Shown: positions 39,299 through 47,082 of the stretch, piece after piece
Layout of the letters: the number at the start of each line of letters is the position of its first letter
Position numbering within the stretch: the first letter of the stretch is position 1
Translations under genes and position numbers: made by a program
IMG/VR virus record: IMGVR_UViG_3300025310_000213
Span: 1 to 54,019 of that record
Source of the DNA: a virus
Reading direction: 5' to 3' (one strand)
Length of the DNA: 54,019 nt
Notes under the pieces: generated by a model
What the model was told of the DNA's origin: nothing
What the model saw: the letters and a program-made list of their open reading frames with translations, nothing else
Database searches by the model: none

Positions 39299-40090
39299 TC
39301 AGTGCAGGAGGAAGGTCACGTCCCCGCGCTTCCCGCGAAGGCAATAGCCGCAGGACTCGCAGTTGGGTTGGTGTCCGGTTTCTTCTGGGCACACGAAAGT
39401 GGTAGCGCCGTCGACCGTGCGATAGGTCCGCGCCTTGCCTTCGAGGCTCACCTGGCCGATCGGCGCGGCCTCAGCTCGCTCGTCGCCTTCGATCCACGCC
39501 CGTCGCCAACCGGAGGGAGGCAGCTCTTCGGTCGACCTGTCCATCGACGCGAAGAGCTGCACGTTGGGCAGCGCCCGGAGGCGCTCAAGGGCGGGAAGCA
39601 AGGCGGGCACGCGCCATGAGCGCGTATAGGCCCACACCGTCACGTGTGGGTGGCGGGAAAGCAACGACGTCCACCCGTCGATGTATTGCTCGCTAGTGAA
39701 GTCGCCGGAGATGTGTAGCCGAAGCAGCCGGCAGCCTTCGGGAAGCTCGGTCGGCACGTCCTCGGTGCGCGAGTTCAACCACCACATCTGGTTGACCGGA
39801 CCGCCTTCGGCCACCGGTCGCGCCGCGTAGCAGACCCTCCGGCACTCGTCGGTGGCACCGGGGCACGTGCCCTCGTAACCGGGCGTGACGTATTCCGAAC
39901 GCAGCCACGACTCCCGATCCATGAAGTAGTGGCCCTCGAAGCCGAGCGCCGGTTCGGTTGGCAGCCCTGGATACCGCGAGTAGGTGTAAACGTTCGGCCC
40001 GATCTTCATGTTGCCGCTGCCGAACCGGCTGATCGTGGTGCCGCGCGTGTCGGGCAAGTAAACGATCAGCTTCTTCGTGTCGACCTTCAT
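39299..40090 (-). CDS. GP88-like phage protein
   Basis: From the ATG at 40090 the product has 263 residues. It shows YEGTCPGATDECRRVCYA, LRLHISGDFTSEQYIDGW and VWAYTRSWR, a pattern of the mycobacteriophage GP88 family, and a second Cys group near the end (CPEETGHQPNCESCGYC). The cysteines suggest a metal or iron-sulfur site. The biochemical role of the family is not known to me. It is in the replication operon. Confidence 0.7.
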   Translation of the reverse strand: MKVDTKKLIVYLPDTRGTTISRFGSGNMKIGPNVYTYSRYPGLPTEPALGFEGHYFMDRESWLRSEYVTPGYEGTCPGATDECRRVCYAARPVAEGGPVNQMWWLNSRTEDVPTELPEGCRLLRLHISGDFTSEQYIDGWTSLLSRHPHVTVWAYTRSWRVPALLPALERLRALPNVQLFASMDRSTEELPPSGWRRAWIEGDERAEAAPIGQVSLEGKARTYRTVDGATTFVCPEETGHQPNCESCGYCLRGKRGDVTFLLH

Positions 40091-40266
40091 GCCGTTGTCT
40101 CCTCGTCGCGATCGGGTAGCTGCAGGAGCCGTCTCGTTTCCGCGTAAAGGACCTTGAGCCCCTCGCGATCCAACTCTCCCGGTTCCATCAGCCTGAGTTG
40201 CGTGGCCATGTCGTGAATGCGAGCGTCGAACATCAACGTCATGACCGGTTGCCGTGTCTCGGGCAT
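40087..40266 (-). CDS. Small helical protein
   Basis: From the ATG at 40266 the product has 59 residues (MPETRQPVMTLMFDARIHDM), helical and acidic at the end. Start and stop overlap neighbours. Function unknown. Confidence 0.55.
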   Translation of the reverse strand: MPETRQPVMTLMFDARIHDMATQLRLMEPGELDREGLKVLYAETRRLLQLPDRDEETTA

Positions 40267-40469
40267 CACGCAGCAATCTGCTGTTCGTCCGTCTGCTGGC
40301 GTTGCCACCGTTTGTCACCACCCTTTTGGCCGGCGACGGTCGCGGTGCCCTCGGGACCAGCCGTCCATCGCGGGTGCTTGTTCTGGCTGCGCTGTGCGCG
40401 GTTCCCCATCTGACGCACCTGCTTAGCTCGTTCGGGGTTGTAGTTCGGCGATCCGAGTCCTCGCTTCAT
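40266..40469 (-). CDS. Small basic, Gln-rich protein
   Basis: The 67-residue product (MKRGLGSPNYNPERAKQVRQ) is basic, with Gly and Gln repeats (GQKGGDKRWQRQQTDEQQ), possibly nucleic-acid binding. Function unknown. Confidence 0.5.
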   Translation of the reverse strand: MKRGLGSPNYNPERAKQVRQMGNRAQRSQNKHPRWTAGPEGTATVAGQKGGDKRWQRQQTDEQQIAA

Positions 40470-40471
40470 CC

Positions 40472-40585
40472 CTAGTCCTCGCAAGTCGAAGGCAGCCGCG
40501 GGTTGCACGGTTGGTGGGCCTGCCAACCGCCGGTGTAGAAGATCCAGAACGCCAGACTGATGGCGACGATGAGGCGCCAGCGGAT
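40472..40585 (-). CDS. Possible small membrane protein, start unclear
   Basis: An open stretch of about 37 codons reads IRWRLIVAISLAFWIFYTGG and ends with two cysteines (CNPRLPSTCED). The single hydrophobic segment is convincing, but no ATG, GTG or TTG starts it in frame nearby. The ends given are approximate at the 5' side. It may use a rare start or be a chance frame. Confidence 0.25.
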   Translation of the reverse strand: MRWRLIVAISLAFWIFYTGGWQAHQPCNPRLPSTCED

Positions 40586-40589
40586 TGGA

Positions 40590-41051
40590 TTACGCCGCCT
40601 TTCGTTGAACCACCTTGGCGGACATGAGGCGACGCAGTTGTGCTCGTCGTCTCGGTGAAAGAAACGAATAGAAAGTGAGTGCGATACCCGTCGCGCGAGG
40701 GCCGTAGGCCGACCAAATCCAGAACGGTTTTCGCCCTTTCGATCGCTTGGGTTCTGGTAGCGTTCCCCCGAAGAGAGCGACGAACCTCGCAGGCAACCAC
40801 CGATCCGCTTGACCCACCGAGATGCTGAAGCTGCCAGACCGTCCGTGATGCGCGCGTGTCGCGCACATTCCCTCGCCTTCCCAAATACCTGCTGCCCACG
40901 CGATGTCGCGAATCGTTGGGGCAACTGTGCGTCGACGAGCAACACGTCGTGATTCATAGAAGCAACCTGACGAACAGAACCTATGCCGCCTCTCGCGACA
41001 GGGTCGCGTTCGACAGAAGGCGCATAGCTTGGTCCTCGTCGCCTGTTTCAC
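40590..41051 (-). CDS. LAGLIDADG-like homing endonuclease with zinc finger
   Basis: From a GTG at 41051 the product has 153 residues. It starts with a Cys cluster (KLCAFCRTRPC, HRFCSSGC) like those on homing enzymes, then a LAGLIDADG-like segment (AWAAGIWEGEG) and a beta core (SFSISVGQADRW, LFGGTLPEPK). The cysteine part lies in another frame over the last 71 bases of the methyltransferase gene, which is rare. Such enzymes cut a target site and spread their own gene. The exact start is uncertain; starting after the overlap would remove the zinc finger. Confidence 0.6.
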   Translation of the reverse strand: MKQATRTKLCAFCRTRPCRERRHRFCSSGCFYESRRVARRRTVAPTIRDIAWAAGIWEGEGMCATRAHHGRSGSFSISVGQADRWLPARFVALFGGTLPEPKRSKGRKPFWIWSAYGPRATGIALTFYSFLSPRRRAQLRRLMSAKVVQRKAA

Positions 41052-42072
41052 GCAGCGCCTTGGCGATGCGATGACTCGCGATTTCGAAGAAGTCGGTCTC
41101 ACGTTCAATCCCGATAAACGAGCGGCCCTCCAAGACGCAGGCGATCCCGGTTGAACCCGAGCCCATGAACGGATCGATCACGGTCGCCCCTGGCTTCGTG
41201 AGCAACCGCACGAGCCGTCGCATCAACTCGATCGGCTTGACTGTGGGGTGAATGTTGCGAGCGAGCGCGCCCGAGAGGATGTCGTCCATCTCCGCCTTGA
41301 TTTGCGCGTCGGTCCAGTCAGGGTGCTCGCGGCGCACACGCTCGCGAAGTTCGTCGCGCTTGATCAGGGCGTTCCCGCTGATACCGCCTTCTTTCCGGCG
41401 GAGCGGCAGGTTGTCGCAACCGTAGTCCCGCTCGTTGGCCGAGGGTTTGGCGACGTAGAGGAACTTCGCCATTCCGCGGATGTCTTCGTTCTCGTCGACG
41501 AGTTCAGGGTCGGCAATCTCAACGTTGAGCGGGTGCTTGCCGGTTTCCTCCTTCAGGTCCTGCGCGTGAAGGAATCCACGGCCGGTGCGTTTGAAGAGTT
41601 TCGTCAGGTCTTCGGCGGTCTTCTTTCGGGCAATGACGATCGGTTCATACGCCGGCTTGAGAATGTGCTTGTGTTTGACCTGGCCAGTTGCGTAGAGCCA
41701 CAGGGCCACGTCGATGAGTTCGTAGTTCGTGCGCTGCAGCGCGAACATCAGGGCGTGGACAGTGCGTGCGCCGTTGAAGGCCGCGATGAGCGCCCCTGGC
41801 TGGAGCACTTCCGATTGGAGCGGATAGGTCCACTGCGCCAGCCAATCGCGGAAGTCCTCGTCCGGTAGGGAGAGCTTGTCTTTTTGAAAGCTATCCCACC
41901 CGCGGTCGCCACCGAGATCGATGTTGTAGGGTGGGTCGGTGATGCACGCGTCCGCTTTGAGGATCTTGCCGCTCGGGGTGCGGAGCACGGTTGGCCGCCG
42001 GTGCTTGCCACCGTCGACGACTTCGGTCAGAAGGTGTAGGGTATCGCCGTGGAGCAACGTGACCGACGTCAT
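40981..42072 (-). CDS. DNA N4/N6 methyltransferase
   Basis: The 363-residue product has the catalytic DPPY at 46-49 (ITDPPYNIDL) before the S-adenosylmethionine motif FMGSGSTG (near 312), the beta-class order. It transfers a methyl group to adenine N6 or cytosine N4. No restriction partner is adjacent, so it is probably a protective orphan enzyme. It is the first gene of the long leftward replication operon. Its start is divergent from the rightward early genes. Confidence 0.9.
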   Translation of the reverse strand: MTSVTLLHGDTLHLLTEVVDGGKHRRPTVLRTPSGKILKADACITDPPYNIDLGGDRGWDSFQKDKLSLPDEDFRDWLAQWTYPLQSEVLQPGALIAAFNGARTVHALMFALQRTNYELIDVALWLYATGQVKHKHILKPAYEPIVIARKKTAEDLTKLFKRTGRGFLHAQDLKEETGKHPLNVEIADPELVDENEDIRGMAKFLYVAKPSANERDYGCDNLPLRRKEGGISGNALIKRDELRERVRREHPDWTDAQIKAEMDDILSGALARNIHPTVKPIELMRRLVRLLTKPGATVIDPFMGSGSTGIACVLEGRSFIGIERETDFFEIASHRIAKALRETGDEDQAMRLLSNATLSREAA

Positions 42073-42317
42073 GCCGAGGCTTCGCCCCTGGTCGCCGTTG
42101 CGGGCGGGAACGCTTGGTAGTTGGTCCGCATAACCTAGCAGCGACCTTACGGTCCTCCGCCAAGGCTGGTCCAGCGTTTTAAGACGATGCGATCACGCTG
42201 TCACGCGAATCACTCAATAAATATGGGCGTCATTCGCGCGTTTTGAGGGAATTTAAATTTTGACTCGACATTGATAAAAAGTAGAGCTAGGGTCGTTCTT
42301 GAGGAAAGCGGAGGGCC
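42073..42317. other. Divergent regulatory region between the two early operons
   Basis: 245 bases without a gene. The right part is AT-rich for this genome (TTTAAATTTT near 42250) and holds the rightward promoter. No clear leftward promoter of the TAGGGT type is seen; TAGGTT near 42137 has a poor -35. The AT-rich tract could be an unwinding element or origin, without repeats to support it. Confidence 0.5.
42265..42293 (+). promoter_or_regulatory. Rightward TAGGGT promoter
   Basis: TCGACA (42265-42270), 17 bases, TAGGGT (42288-42293). The -35 equals that of the late promoter at 25234. Unlike the late promoters it has no GGCAATAA box and there is a normal leader with GGAGG before the ATG at 42318. 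Confidence 0.65.
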
Positions 42318-42701
42318 ATGACACGCGCGAGGGTCTACGAGTTATTGACCGGCCGGCCGGCGCCCAAGTTCGGCTGGCACAAACGTCATCGGATTACGAT
42401 TCGGCAGGCGGTTTACGAGGCATTGCGGCAATTGAAACGCGCCGACCTGCCGAAGATCGTCGGGACAGTGCTAGAGAACCACCCGTATTACACGAAGCAA
42501 CGGGACCGGGATAAGCAGATTCAGTTCAACCTGTGGCAATTCACTCGCGAAGGAATCGCGCGTGAGCGCCCAGATCGCCGTTGGCGCCCGAAGCCTTCCG
42601 TGCTGAAACTCATGGCGCCACCGAAGAAGCGCAGGGATTTCAAGGTTGATAAACGCCTGTCGCAAAACGAGTCACGTCTAAAAATCGCCACTCGGAGGTG
42701 A
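42318..42701 (+). CDS. Hypothetical basic protein, first early gene
   Basis: The 127-residue, strongly basic product (MTRARVYELLTGRPAPKFGW) has a helical core that could be a winged helix (RQAVYEALRQLKRADLPKIV). The basic tail suggests nucleic-acid binding. As the first gene after the rightward promoter it may be a regulator, but no family is recognised. GGAGG precedes the start. Confidence 0.65.
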   Translation: MTRARVYELLTGRPAPKFGWHKRHRITIRQAVYEALRQLKRADLPKIVGTVLENHPYYTKQRDRDKQIQFNLWQFTREGIARERPDRRWRPKPSVLKLMAPPKKRRDFKVDKRLSQNESRLKIATRR

Positions 42702-42707
42702 CAACCA

Positions 42708-43292
42708 GTGTCGTTTCATGAGCTTTCGAATACGAAGGTGATCGCGTTTGGACATCGAGCGAGGCATGGCAAGGATTTCGCTGCTGGGGTTGTCGCCCAA
42801 GCGTTCCCCTACGCACAGCGGTTTGGGTTTGCCGATGCGCTCAAGGCCGTGTGTCGAGTGCAATGGGGAATGCGGGCCAAGGATGCGGATCTCCTGCAGA
42901 AGGTTGGTGTGGCGATGCGGTCCATCGATCCTGACATTTGGCTCCGAGCCCTGTATTGGACCATCGCCGAACGGCAACCGAGGATCGCTCTCATCACGGA
43001 TCTCCGCTTCCCCAACGAGATGGACCTAGTCAAGGCCATGAACGGCTTGGCCATCAAAGTGGAGCGGCGCGATGCTGTAGGTAACCTGTTCGTTCCGGCC
43101 GACCGCGATCCGAATCACATCAGCGAGATCGCGCTTGCCGATGACCATCGCTGGGATGCAGTCATCGTAAATCCCGAAGGACAGGTCGACGTATTCCGAT
43201 CGCGAGTGCTGTCGACCGTTGAGCAATTCATCGGAAGCCGACCCAGCGGCTTCGAGGGCCTCCATTATGGCGAACAAAAGGCTGCGGCGTAA
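42708..43292 (+). CDS. Deoxynucleoside monophosphate kinase
   Basis: The 194-residue product (GTG start) opens with a variant P-loop (IAFGHRARHGKDFAA, residues 12-26). It then has LQKVGVAMRSIDPDIWLRAL and ITDLRFPNEMDLV, a pattern of phage dNMP kinases of the T4 gp1/T5 type. It phosphorylates dNMPs to dNDPs. It complements the HD hydrolase on the other arm. Confidence 0.8.
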   Translation: MSFHELSNTKVIAFGHRARHGKDFAAGVVAQAFPYAQRFGFADALKAVCRVQWGMRAKDADLLQKVGVAMRSIDPDIWLRALYWTIAERQPRIALITDLRFPNEMDLVKAMNGLAIKVERRDAVGNLFVPADRDPNHISEIALADDHRWDAVIVNPEGQVDVFRSRVLSTVEQFIGSRPSGFEGLHYGEQKAAA

Positions 43293-43491
43293 TATCAGCA
43301 AGCAGCACATCAACTTTGTGCTGCCGTCTGACGTCAAGCGCGAACTCGAACAGCGCGCCGACGAACAAATGATCTCGACAAGCCATTTGATCCGACAGTT
43401 GATCCGTGCGTATTTGAAGAACGGGGCATCGCGCCCAGCGTCAACCCAATCACATTTGGGTGGCGCTGGCAATGCTTCGCGCGCGGCCTAA
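43267..43491 (+). CDS. Ribbon-helix-helix regulator
   Basis: From the ATG at 43267 the product has 74 residues. The pattern KQHINFVLPSDVKRELEQRA and SHLIRQLIRAYL is a CopG/Arc-type fold that binds DNA as a dimer. No toxin is seen next to it. It overlaps the kinase end and the polymerase start; a dyad operator is located within its 3' end. It may control the early region. Confidence 0.7.
   Translation: MANKRLRRNISKQHINFVLPSDVKRELEQRADEQMISTSHLIRQLIRAYLKNGASRPASTQSHLGGAGNASRAA
43443..43461 (+). promoter_or_regulatory. Early dyad, copy 1
   Basis: A relative of the three dyads at 46990, 47321 and 50143: AACCCAAT, 4 bases, TTTGGGT. It lies within the RHH gene and just ahead of the polymerase start. 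It is the weakest copy. Confidence 0.4.
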
Positions 43492-45346
43492 TCAGCCAAC
43501 TCTTTTTCAACTTGACGGTCTCGACGAAGAGACCGAGTGGCGCCCGCCGCAGACCCTACCGGACCTGTCGCGGTATGACGAAGTGTGGGTGGACTTCGAA
43601 ACCACCGGCACGAACGTCGCCAGCGACAGGCCGGTAGGGATCGCAATCGCCACGCCCGACGACCGCGCGTATTACCTGCCGTTTCGACACCGCGGCGGCA
43701 ACCTCGACGAGCACACCGTTCAACGGTGGGCCTCGCGTGAGCTACGCGACAAGACGCTCATCGGGAGTTGGATGAAGTTCGACGCGCACATCTCCAGAAA
43801 TTGGGGCGTCCCGTTTCAGGACATGAACGTGCGGCTCCGCGACATCCAACACCAGGCATGCCTGCTCAACGAGCGGCGCCGGAAGAGCGGACTCGATCTA
43901 CTGGCCAAGGAAATCCTCGGCGAGCAAAAGCTCGACCTGCCCTTCGACAAAGGCCAGATGGCCAGGGCGCACAGTTCCCTGGTTGGGCCGTATGCCGAGC
44001 AGGACGTGCGGCTCACACGGCGACTCGACCTGGCGATGCGGCCGATGATCGAGAAGGAAGACCTCGGGCGCGTGTTGGCGCTCGAAGATTCCCTGATCGA
44101 GGTCGTCGTCGAGATGGAGGCGAACGCGGCTCCACTCGATATCGAGAAGCTCGAACGGTGGTGCGTCGATGTTCGAGCGCAACGCGACGCAGGGCTCAAG
44201 GCTCTGCGTGACCTCGCCGGCTTCCCCGTCAACCCTGACTCGCATCCAGACCTGATGCGGCTGTTTGCGAAGTGGGGTCTGCAGACACCGATCGACGAAG
44301 TCGACGGCCGGCCTACGTTTGCGGCTGCGTATCTCCTGCCGATGAAAGACCAGCACCCAGGCGTCGCGTTGGTGCTGCGCACGCGGGCGCTGAGCAGCCT
44401 GCTCTCGAAGTTCCTCGACAAATACTCGAAGGTCGTCGGGCCGGACGGGAGACTTCGCTACAACCTCCACCAGCTACGTGCCGACGACTACGGGACGATC
44501 ACCGGGCGGTTCAGCGCGGCCGACGAGAACATTCAGCAGGTTTACCATCCGGAGAATCAGGAAAAGAAGCTCGGCACGCGGGAATTTCTCGTGCGCGAGT
44601 TGTTCATACCAGAGCCGGGAAAACTGTGGGTGTCGGCCGATGCGGCGCAGATCGAGTATCGGATTTTTGCCAGCCTCGCAGCGAACCCCGACGTCCTTGC
44701 CGCGTTCGCCAAAGACCCCGACGCGGACTTCCATCAACTCGTGACCGACATGGTGCGGTCACTCGCGATGCCCAGCGCGAGTCGCAAATACGTGAAGAAC
44801 GTCAACTTCGCAAAAATCTTTGGGGCGGGCACAAAGAAGATCCGCCGCATGCTCGGGTGCTCGATGGACGAAGCACAAGCGTTCATCGACGCCTACGACC
44901 AAGCGTTCCCAGAAGTCGGGCCGCTCATTCGTTCGGTGGAGCAGGCGATCCGTCGCCGGCATCGCACGGAAGGCTGCGGTTACGTGCGGACGCTCACCGG
45001 CCGGCGTCGCCGCTACCCTGATCTCGATCGATTGCATTCCGGGTTGAACGCCTTCATCCAGGGCACCGCCGCGGATATCAACAAAATCAAGCTCCGCGCG
45101 GTCTACGACGAACGCAAGCGTCTTGATCTGACGATGCGTTTCACCGTTCACGACGAACTGGACGGCGATATCGGGACGCCGGCCAAGGCTAGGGAACTAC
45201 AGAGACTTTTGAACGAGCCGGCCCTCCCTGACCTGAAAGTTCCGATCAGGTGGGGCGTTGGTATCGGACCGAATTGGGCAGCGGTGCAGGATCTGCCCGA
45301 GGAAATGGCGGCGGGTCTTCGCGACACCTTCAAGGAGGCCGTGTGA
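43472..45346 (+). CDS. DNA polymerase, family A (PolA-like)
   Basis: About 624 residues from the ATG at 43472; a GTG at 43460 is also possible. The N-terminal exonuclease-like domain has VDFETTGTNV (D41, E43), GSWMKFDAH and YAEQDVRL, so proofreading is probably kept. Polymerase motif A is SADAAQIEYR (near 390), motif B KYVKNVNFAKIFGAG (near 435) and motif C FTVHDELD (near 559). In motif B the usual tyrosine before Gly is phenylalanine. No 5' nuclease domain is present. With the PrimPol helicase and SSB-like protein it completes a phage replisome. Confidence 0.95.
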   Translation: MLRARPNQPTLFQLDGLDEETEWRPPQTLPDLSRYDEVWVDFETTGTNVASDRPVGIAIATPDDRAYYLPFRHRGGNLDEHTVQRWASRELRDKTLIGSWMKFDAHISRNWGVPFQDMNVRLRDIQHQACLLNERRRKSGLDLLAKEILGEQKLDLPFDKGQMARAHSSLVGPYAEQDVRLTRRLDLAMRPMIEKEDLGRVLALEDSLIEVVVEMEANAAPLDIEKLERWCVDVRAQRDAGLKALRDLAGFPVNPDSHPDLMRLFAKWGLQTPIDEVDGRPTFAAAYLLPMKDQHPGVALVLRTRALSSLLSKFLDKYSKVVGPDGRLRYNLHQLRADDYGTITGRFSAADENIQQVYHPENQEKKLGTREFLVRELFIPEPGKLWVSADAAQIEYRIFASLAANPDVLAAFAKDPDADFHQLVTDMVRSLAMPSASRKYVKNVNFAKIFGAGTKKIRRMLGCSMDEAQAFIDAYDQAFPEVGPLIRSVEQAIRRRHRTEGCGYVRTLTGRRRRYPDLDRLHSGLNAFIQGTAADINKIKLRAVYDERKRLDLTMRFTVHDELDGDIGTPAKARELQRLLNEPALPDLKVPIRWGVGIGPNWAAVQDLPEEMAAGLRDTFKEAV

Positions 45347-45522
45347 ATGGCAAAGTCCTCGATTTCACGACTCGAAAGGTCCGCACACGTGAGGCGCACG
45401 AAGGCACCTGCCACGAGTGCGGCTACACGTGGGCCGCACCACAAATCGGCGCCTGCCCGAAGTGCGGCAGCGATCACACCGAAGTCGGCAACCGAAAGCA
45501 TTTTGATTACGAGAGGGTGTGA
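45343..45522 (+). CDS. Small zinc-ribbon protein
   Basis: The 59-residue product (GTG start, AAGGAGG upstream) has CHECGYTWAAP and CPKCGSDHT, one Cys4 site. It overlaps the polymerase stop. Function unknown. Confidence 0.75.
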   Translation: MNGKVLDFTTRKVRTREAHEGTCHECGYTWAAPQIGACPKCGSDHTEVGNRKHFDYERV

Positions 45523-45523
45523 G

Positions 45524-45742
45524 ATGAACAGAGGTCGATTCATGGAGGCGTTTCGCCATGCGCTGGAAGCCGCCGTCGAAGTGGCACCTGTCGCAGATGG
45601 CAAGTTCGATGTGGTGCTGTGGGACGACAACAACACCGAAGTCACGATCCTCGGATCGTTCGACGAACGCGAGAACGCGGAACGTCTGCGTCAGGCGGTC
45701 ATCGACGCGGCGCTCAACACCTGGCGGAGAGCGGCGGCATGA
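45524..45742 (+). CDS. Small hypothetical protein
   Basis: The 72-residue, acidic alpha/beta product (FDVVLWDDNNTEVTILGSFD) follows by two bases and ends in an Ala-rich segment overlapping the next ATG. Function unknown. Confidence 0.65.
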   Translation: MNRGRFMEAFRHALEAAVEVAPVADGKFDVVLWDDNNTEVTILGSFDERENAERLRQAVIDAALNTWRRAAA

Positions 45743-45951
45743 CCGTTTGGGTGCTTTGGCTCCACGACATGGTGCTCGGTATCTATCGAACGAAGGCACC
45801 AGCGATGACTCGGGCACATCGAGTCATGCGGCAGCGATATCCCGACGAGAAGTTCTTCGAACGGCCGCAATCGGGCGGCGGTGTGCGCTGGCACTCGCAT
45901 CGAATCTCGAGACTCGAAGTCGAACCGTTCGAGGTGCGGGAGGCGCCATGA
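45739..45951 (+). CDS. Small hypothetical protein
   Basis: The 70-residue product (MTVWVLWLHDMVLGIYRTK) looks like a short alpha/beta domain, with KAPAMTRAHRVMRQRYPDEK as its helix. Co-translated with neighbours by 4-base overlaps. Function unknown. Confidence 0.6.
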   Translation: MTVWVLWLHDMVLGIYRTKAPAMTRAHRVMRQRYPDEKFFERPQSGGGVRWHSHRISRLEVEPFEVREAP

Positions 45952-46364
45952 CAGAAGCCAGCGTCACCCAGGATCTGCTCGCGGTCTTGCGCCCACGGTT
46001 CGGGAACCTTCGCGTGGTGAAGACGTCGGAGCGATTTACGAAGGGCATCCCCGACATCTACATTGCGTCGCCGCACACGTGGCTGGAGATCAAGCTGCTG
46101 AAGAAGGGCGACTCTCTGGGCTCGTGTTCGGACGCGCTTCAACGGCACACGATGCTCGACTACTTCGAAGCCACGGAAAGGCGCGCCTGGTATGTGGTCT
46201 ATGACGCGCGACAGCCCAAGAGGTGCGTGTGGATCTACGAGCCTGAAGAAGTGGACGCGGCGGCCAGGGGGATCGTCGAGAACAACCTGGTCCCGGTGCT
46301 GACCGCGTCCGGATTCAACCACCGTGAGGTTGCGGATTTCGTGATGCGGAGGGCGCGTGAATGA
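45948..46364 (+). CDS. PD-(D/E)xK nuclease (VRR-NUC/resolvase-like)
   Basis: The 138-residue product has the nuclease motif in order: an N-terminal helix with a Glu, GIPDIYI (Asp) and WLEIKLLKKG (ExK), as in VRR-NUC and archaeal-type Holliday junction resolvases. It would cut branched or flap DNA during replication or recombination. No other junction resolvase is seen, so it may fill that role. Confidence 0.75.
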   Translation: MTEASVTQDLLAVLRPRFGNLRVVKTSERFTKGIPDIYIASPHTWLEIKLLKKGDSLGSCSDALQRHTMLDYFEATERRAWYVVYDARQPKRCVWIYEPEEVDAAARGIVENNLVPVLTASGFNHREVADFVMRRARE

Positions 46365-46558
46365 GGGGTGGACGTGGCTGTTCAACAGGCCGGAAGTGGC
46401 ACTACTTCCGAGATGGACGATCGCTGTGTAAGCGGTTCATGTTGCTCGGGCGAGGGGAATTCGAATCGGGCAACGAGGCGTCACCCGATAACTGCGCGGC
46501 GTGCCGGCGGGTCAGGGCCGGCGAGCTGCTCGCTGCTTCCGCGGACGTCCACCCTTAG
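46361..46558 (+). CDS. Small Cys-containing protein
   Basis: The 65-residue product (MRGGRGCSTGRKWHYFRDGR) has C7, C23, C44 and C47, a possible zinc site. Overlaps the nuclease stop (ATGA) and converges on a leftward gene, with a 47-base overlap of coding ends. Function unknown. Confidence 0.65.
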   Translation: MRGGRGCSTGRKWHYFRDGRSLCKRFMLLGRGEFESGNEASPDNCAACRRVRAGELLAASADVHP

Positions 46559-46664
46559 CGCCGTTGGCCCGAGCTGCGCGGACCTTCTTCGGGGTGGTGG
46601 CCTTACCGCCCACCAGGCCGCCCAAGCGGCCAAGAGCAACTGCGTGCGGATTCTTCTGGCTCAT
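46512..46664 (-). CDS. Small Gly/Lys/Arg-rich protein
   Basis: A 50-residue frame (MSQKNPHAVALGRLGGLVGG, then KATTPKKVRAARANGAKGGR) matches a small basic family common in bacterial genomes, of unknown function, probably nucleic-acid binding. Last gene of the leftward three-gene cassette. GTAGAGAC precedes the ATG. Confidence 0.6.
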   Translation of the reverse strand: MSQKNPHAVALGRLGGLVGGKATTPKKVRAARANGAKGGRPRKQRAARRP

Positions 46665-46809
46665 GGTCTGTCTCTACGTTAACGCCCGAGTGTTCTTGTT
46701 GCAAGGGTTTGTCGTCGAACTGCGCAAGACACGCCGAACAGATGCCGTGCGACGCCGGCAGCGTGCCCGCTCGGAGGACGATCTTGCACCAGGCGCAAAT
46801 CACAGCCAT
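46603..46809 (-). CDS. Small zinc-finger protein
   Basis: The 68-residue product (ATG at 46809, GAGGAAACG upstream) begins MAVICAWCKIVLRAG and continues with SHGICSACLAQF, a Cys4 site typical of small proteins described in many bacteria. Its C-terminal third overlaps the next gene in another frame. Function unknown. Confidence 0.65.
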   Translation of the reverse strand: MAVICAWCKIVLRAGTLPASHGICSACLAQFDDKPLQQEHSGVNVETDHEPEESARSCSWPLGRPGGR

Positions 46810-46827
46810 CGTTTCCTCGCCCGCCAA

Positions 46828-46977
46828 CTAGGCCGACTCGGGGGCCAACTCGAACACGAAGTCGGAAATCACCTCCAGGGTCTCGATCAGGCGCACCGCC
46901 GCTTCGAGCGACACCTTCACGTAGAACCCTGGCAAGTCGGGATACGCGCGACTGCGAATCTTCAATACGTAAACCAT
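46828..46977 (-). CDS. Small hypothetical protein, first gene of the leftward cassette
   Basis: A 49-residue frame with ATG at 46977 and GGAGGAACG upstream. The product reads MVYVLKIRSRAYPDLPGFYV and ends in an acidic helix. It is divergent from the HTH gene at 47083, with a dyad between them. No family is recognised. Confidence 0.65.
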   Translation of the reverse strand: MVYVLKIRSRAYPDLPGFYVKVSLEAAVRLIETLEVISDFVFELAPESA

Positions 46978-46989
46978 CGTTCCTCCACA

Positions 46990-47009
46990 AACCCTAACCG
47001 ATTTGGGTT
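46990..47009 (-). promoter_or_regulatory. Early dyad, copy 2, over a TAGGGT -10
   Basis: AACCCTAA, 4 bases, TTTGGGTT (one mismatch in the arms). The left arm contains, on the minus strand, the TAGGGT -10 (46991-46996) placed 13 bases before the leftward ATG at 46977. A protein bound to the dyad would block that promoter. The -35 at 17 bases (CCGTTG) is poor. Confidence 0.5.
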
Positions 47010-47082
47010 TCTACAACGGACACGACGATGGCTCTGCGCCCGGCGTTCAGTCAACCGTCACATCTGTAATCGGAGACCTCTC

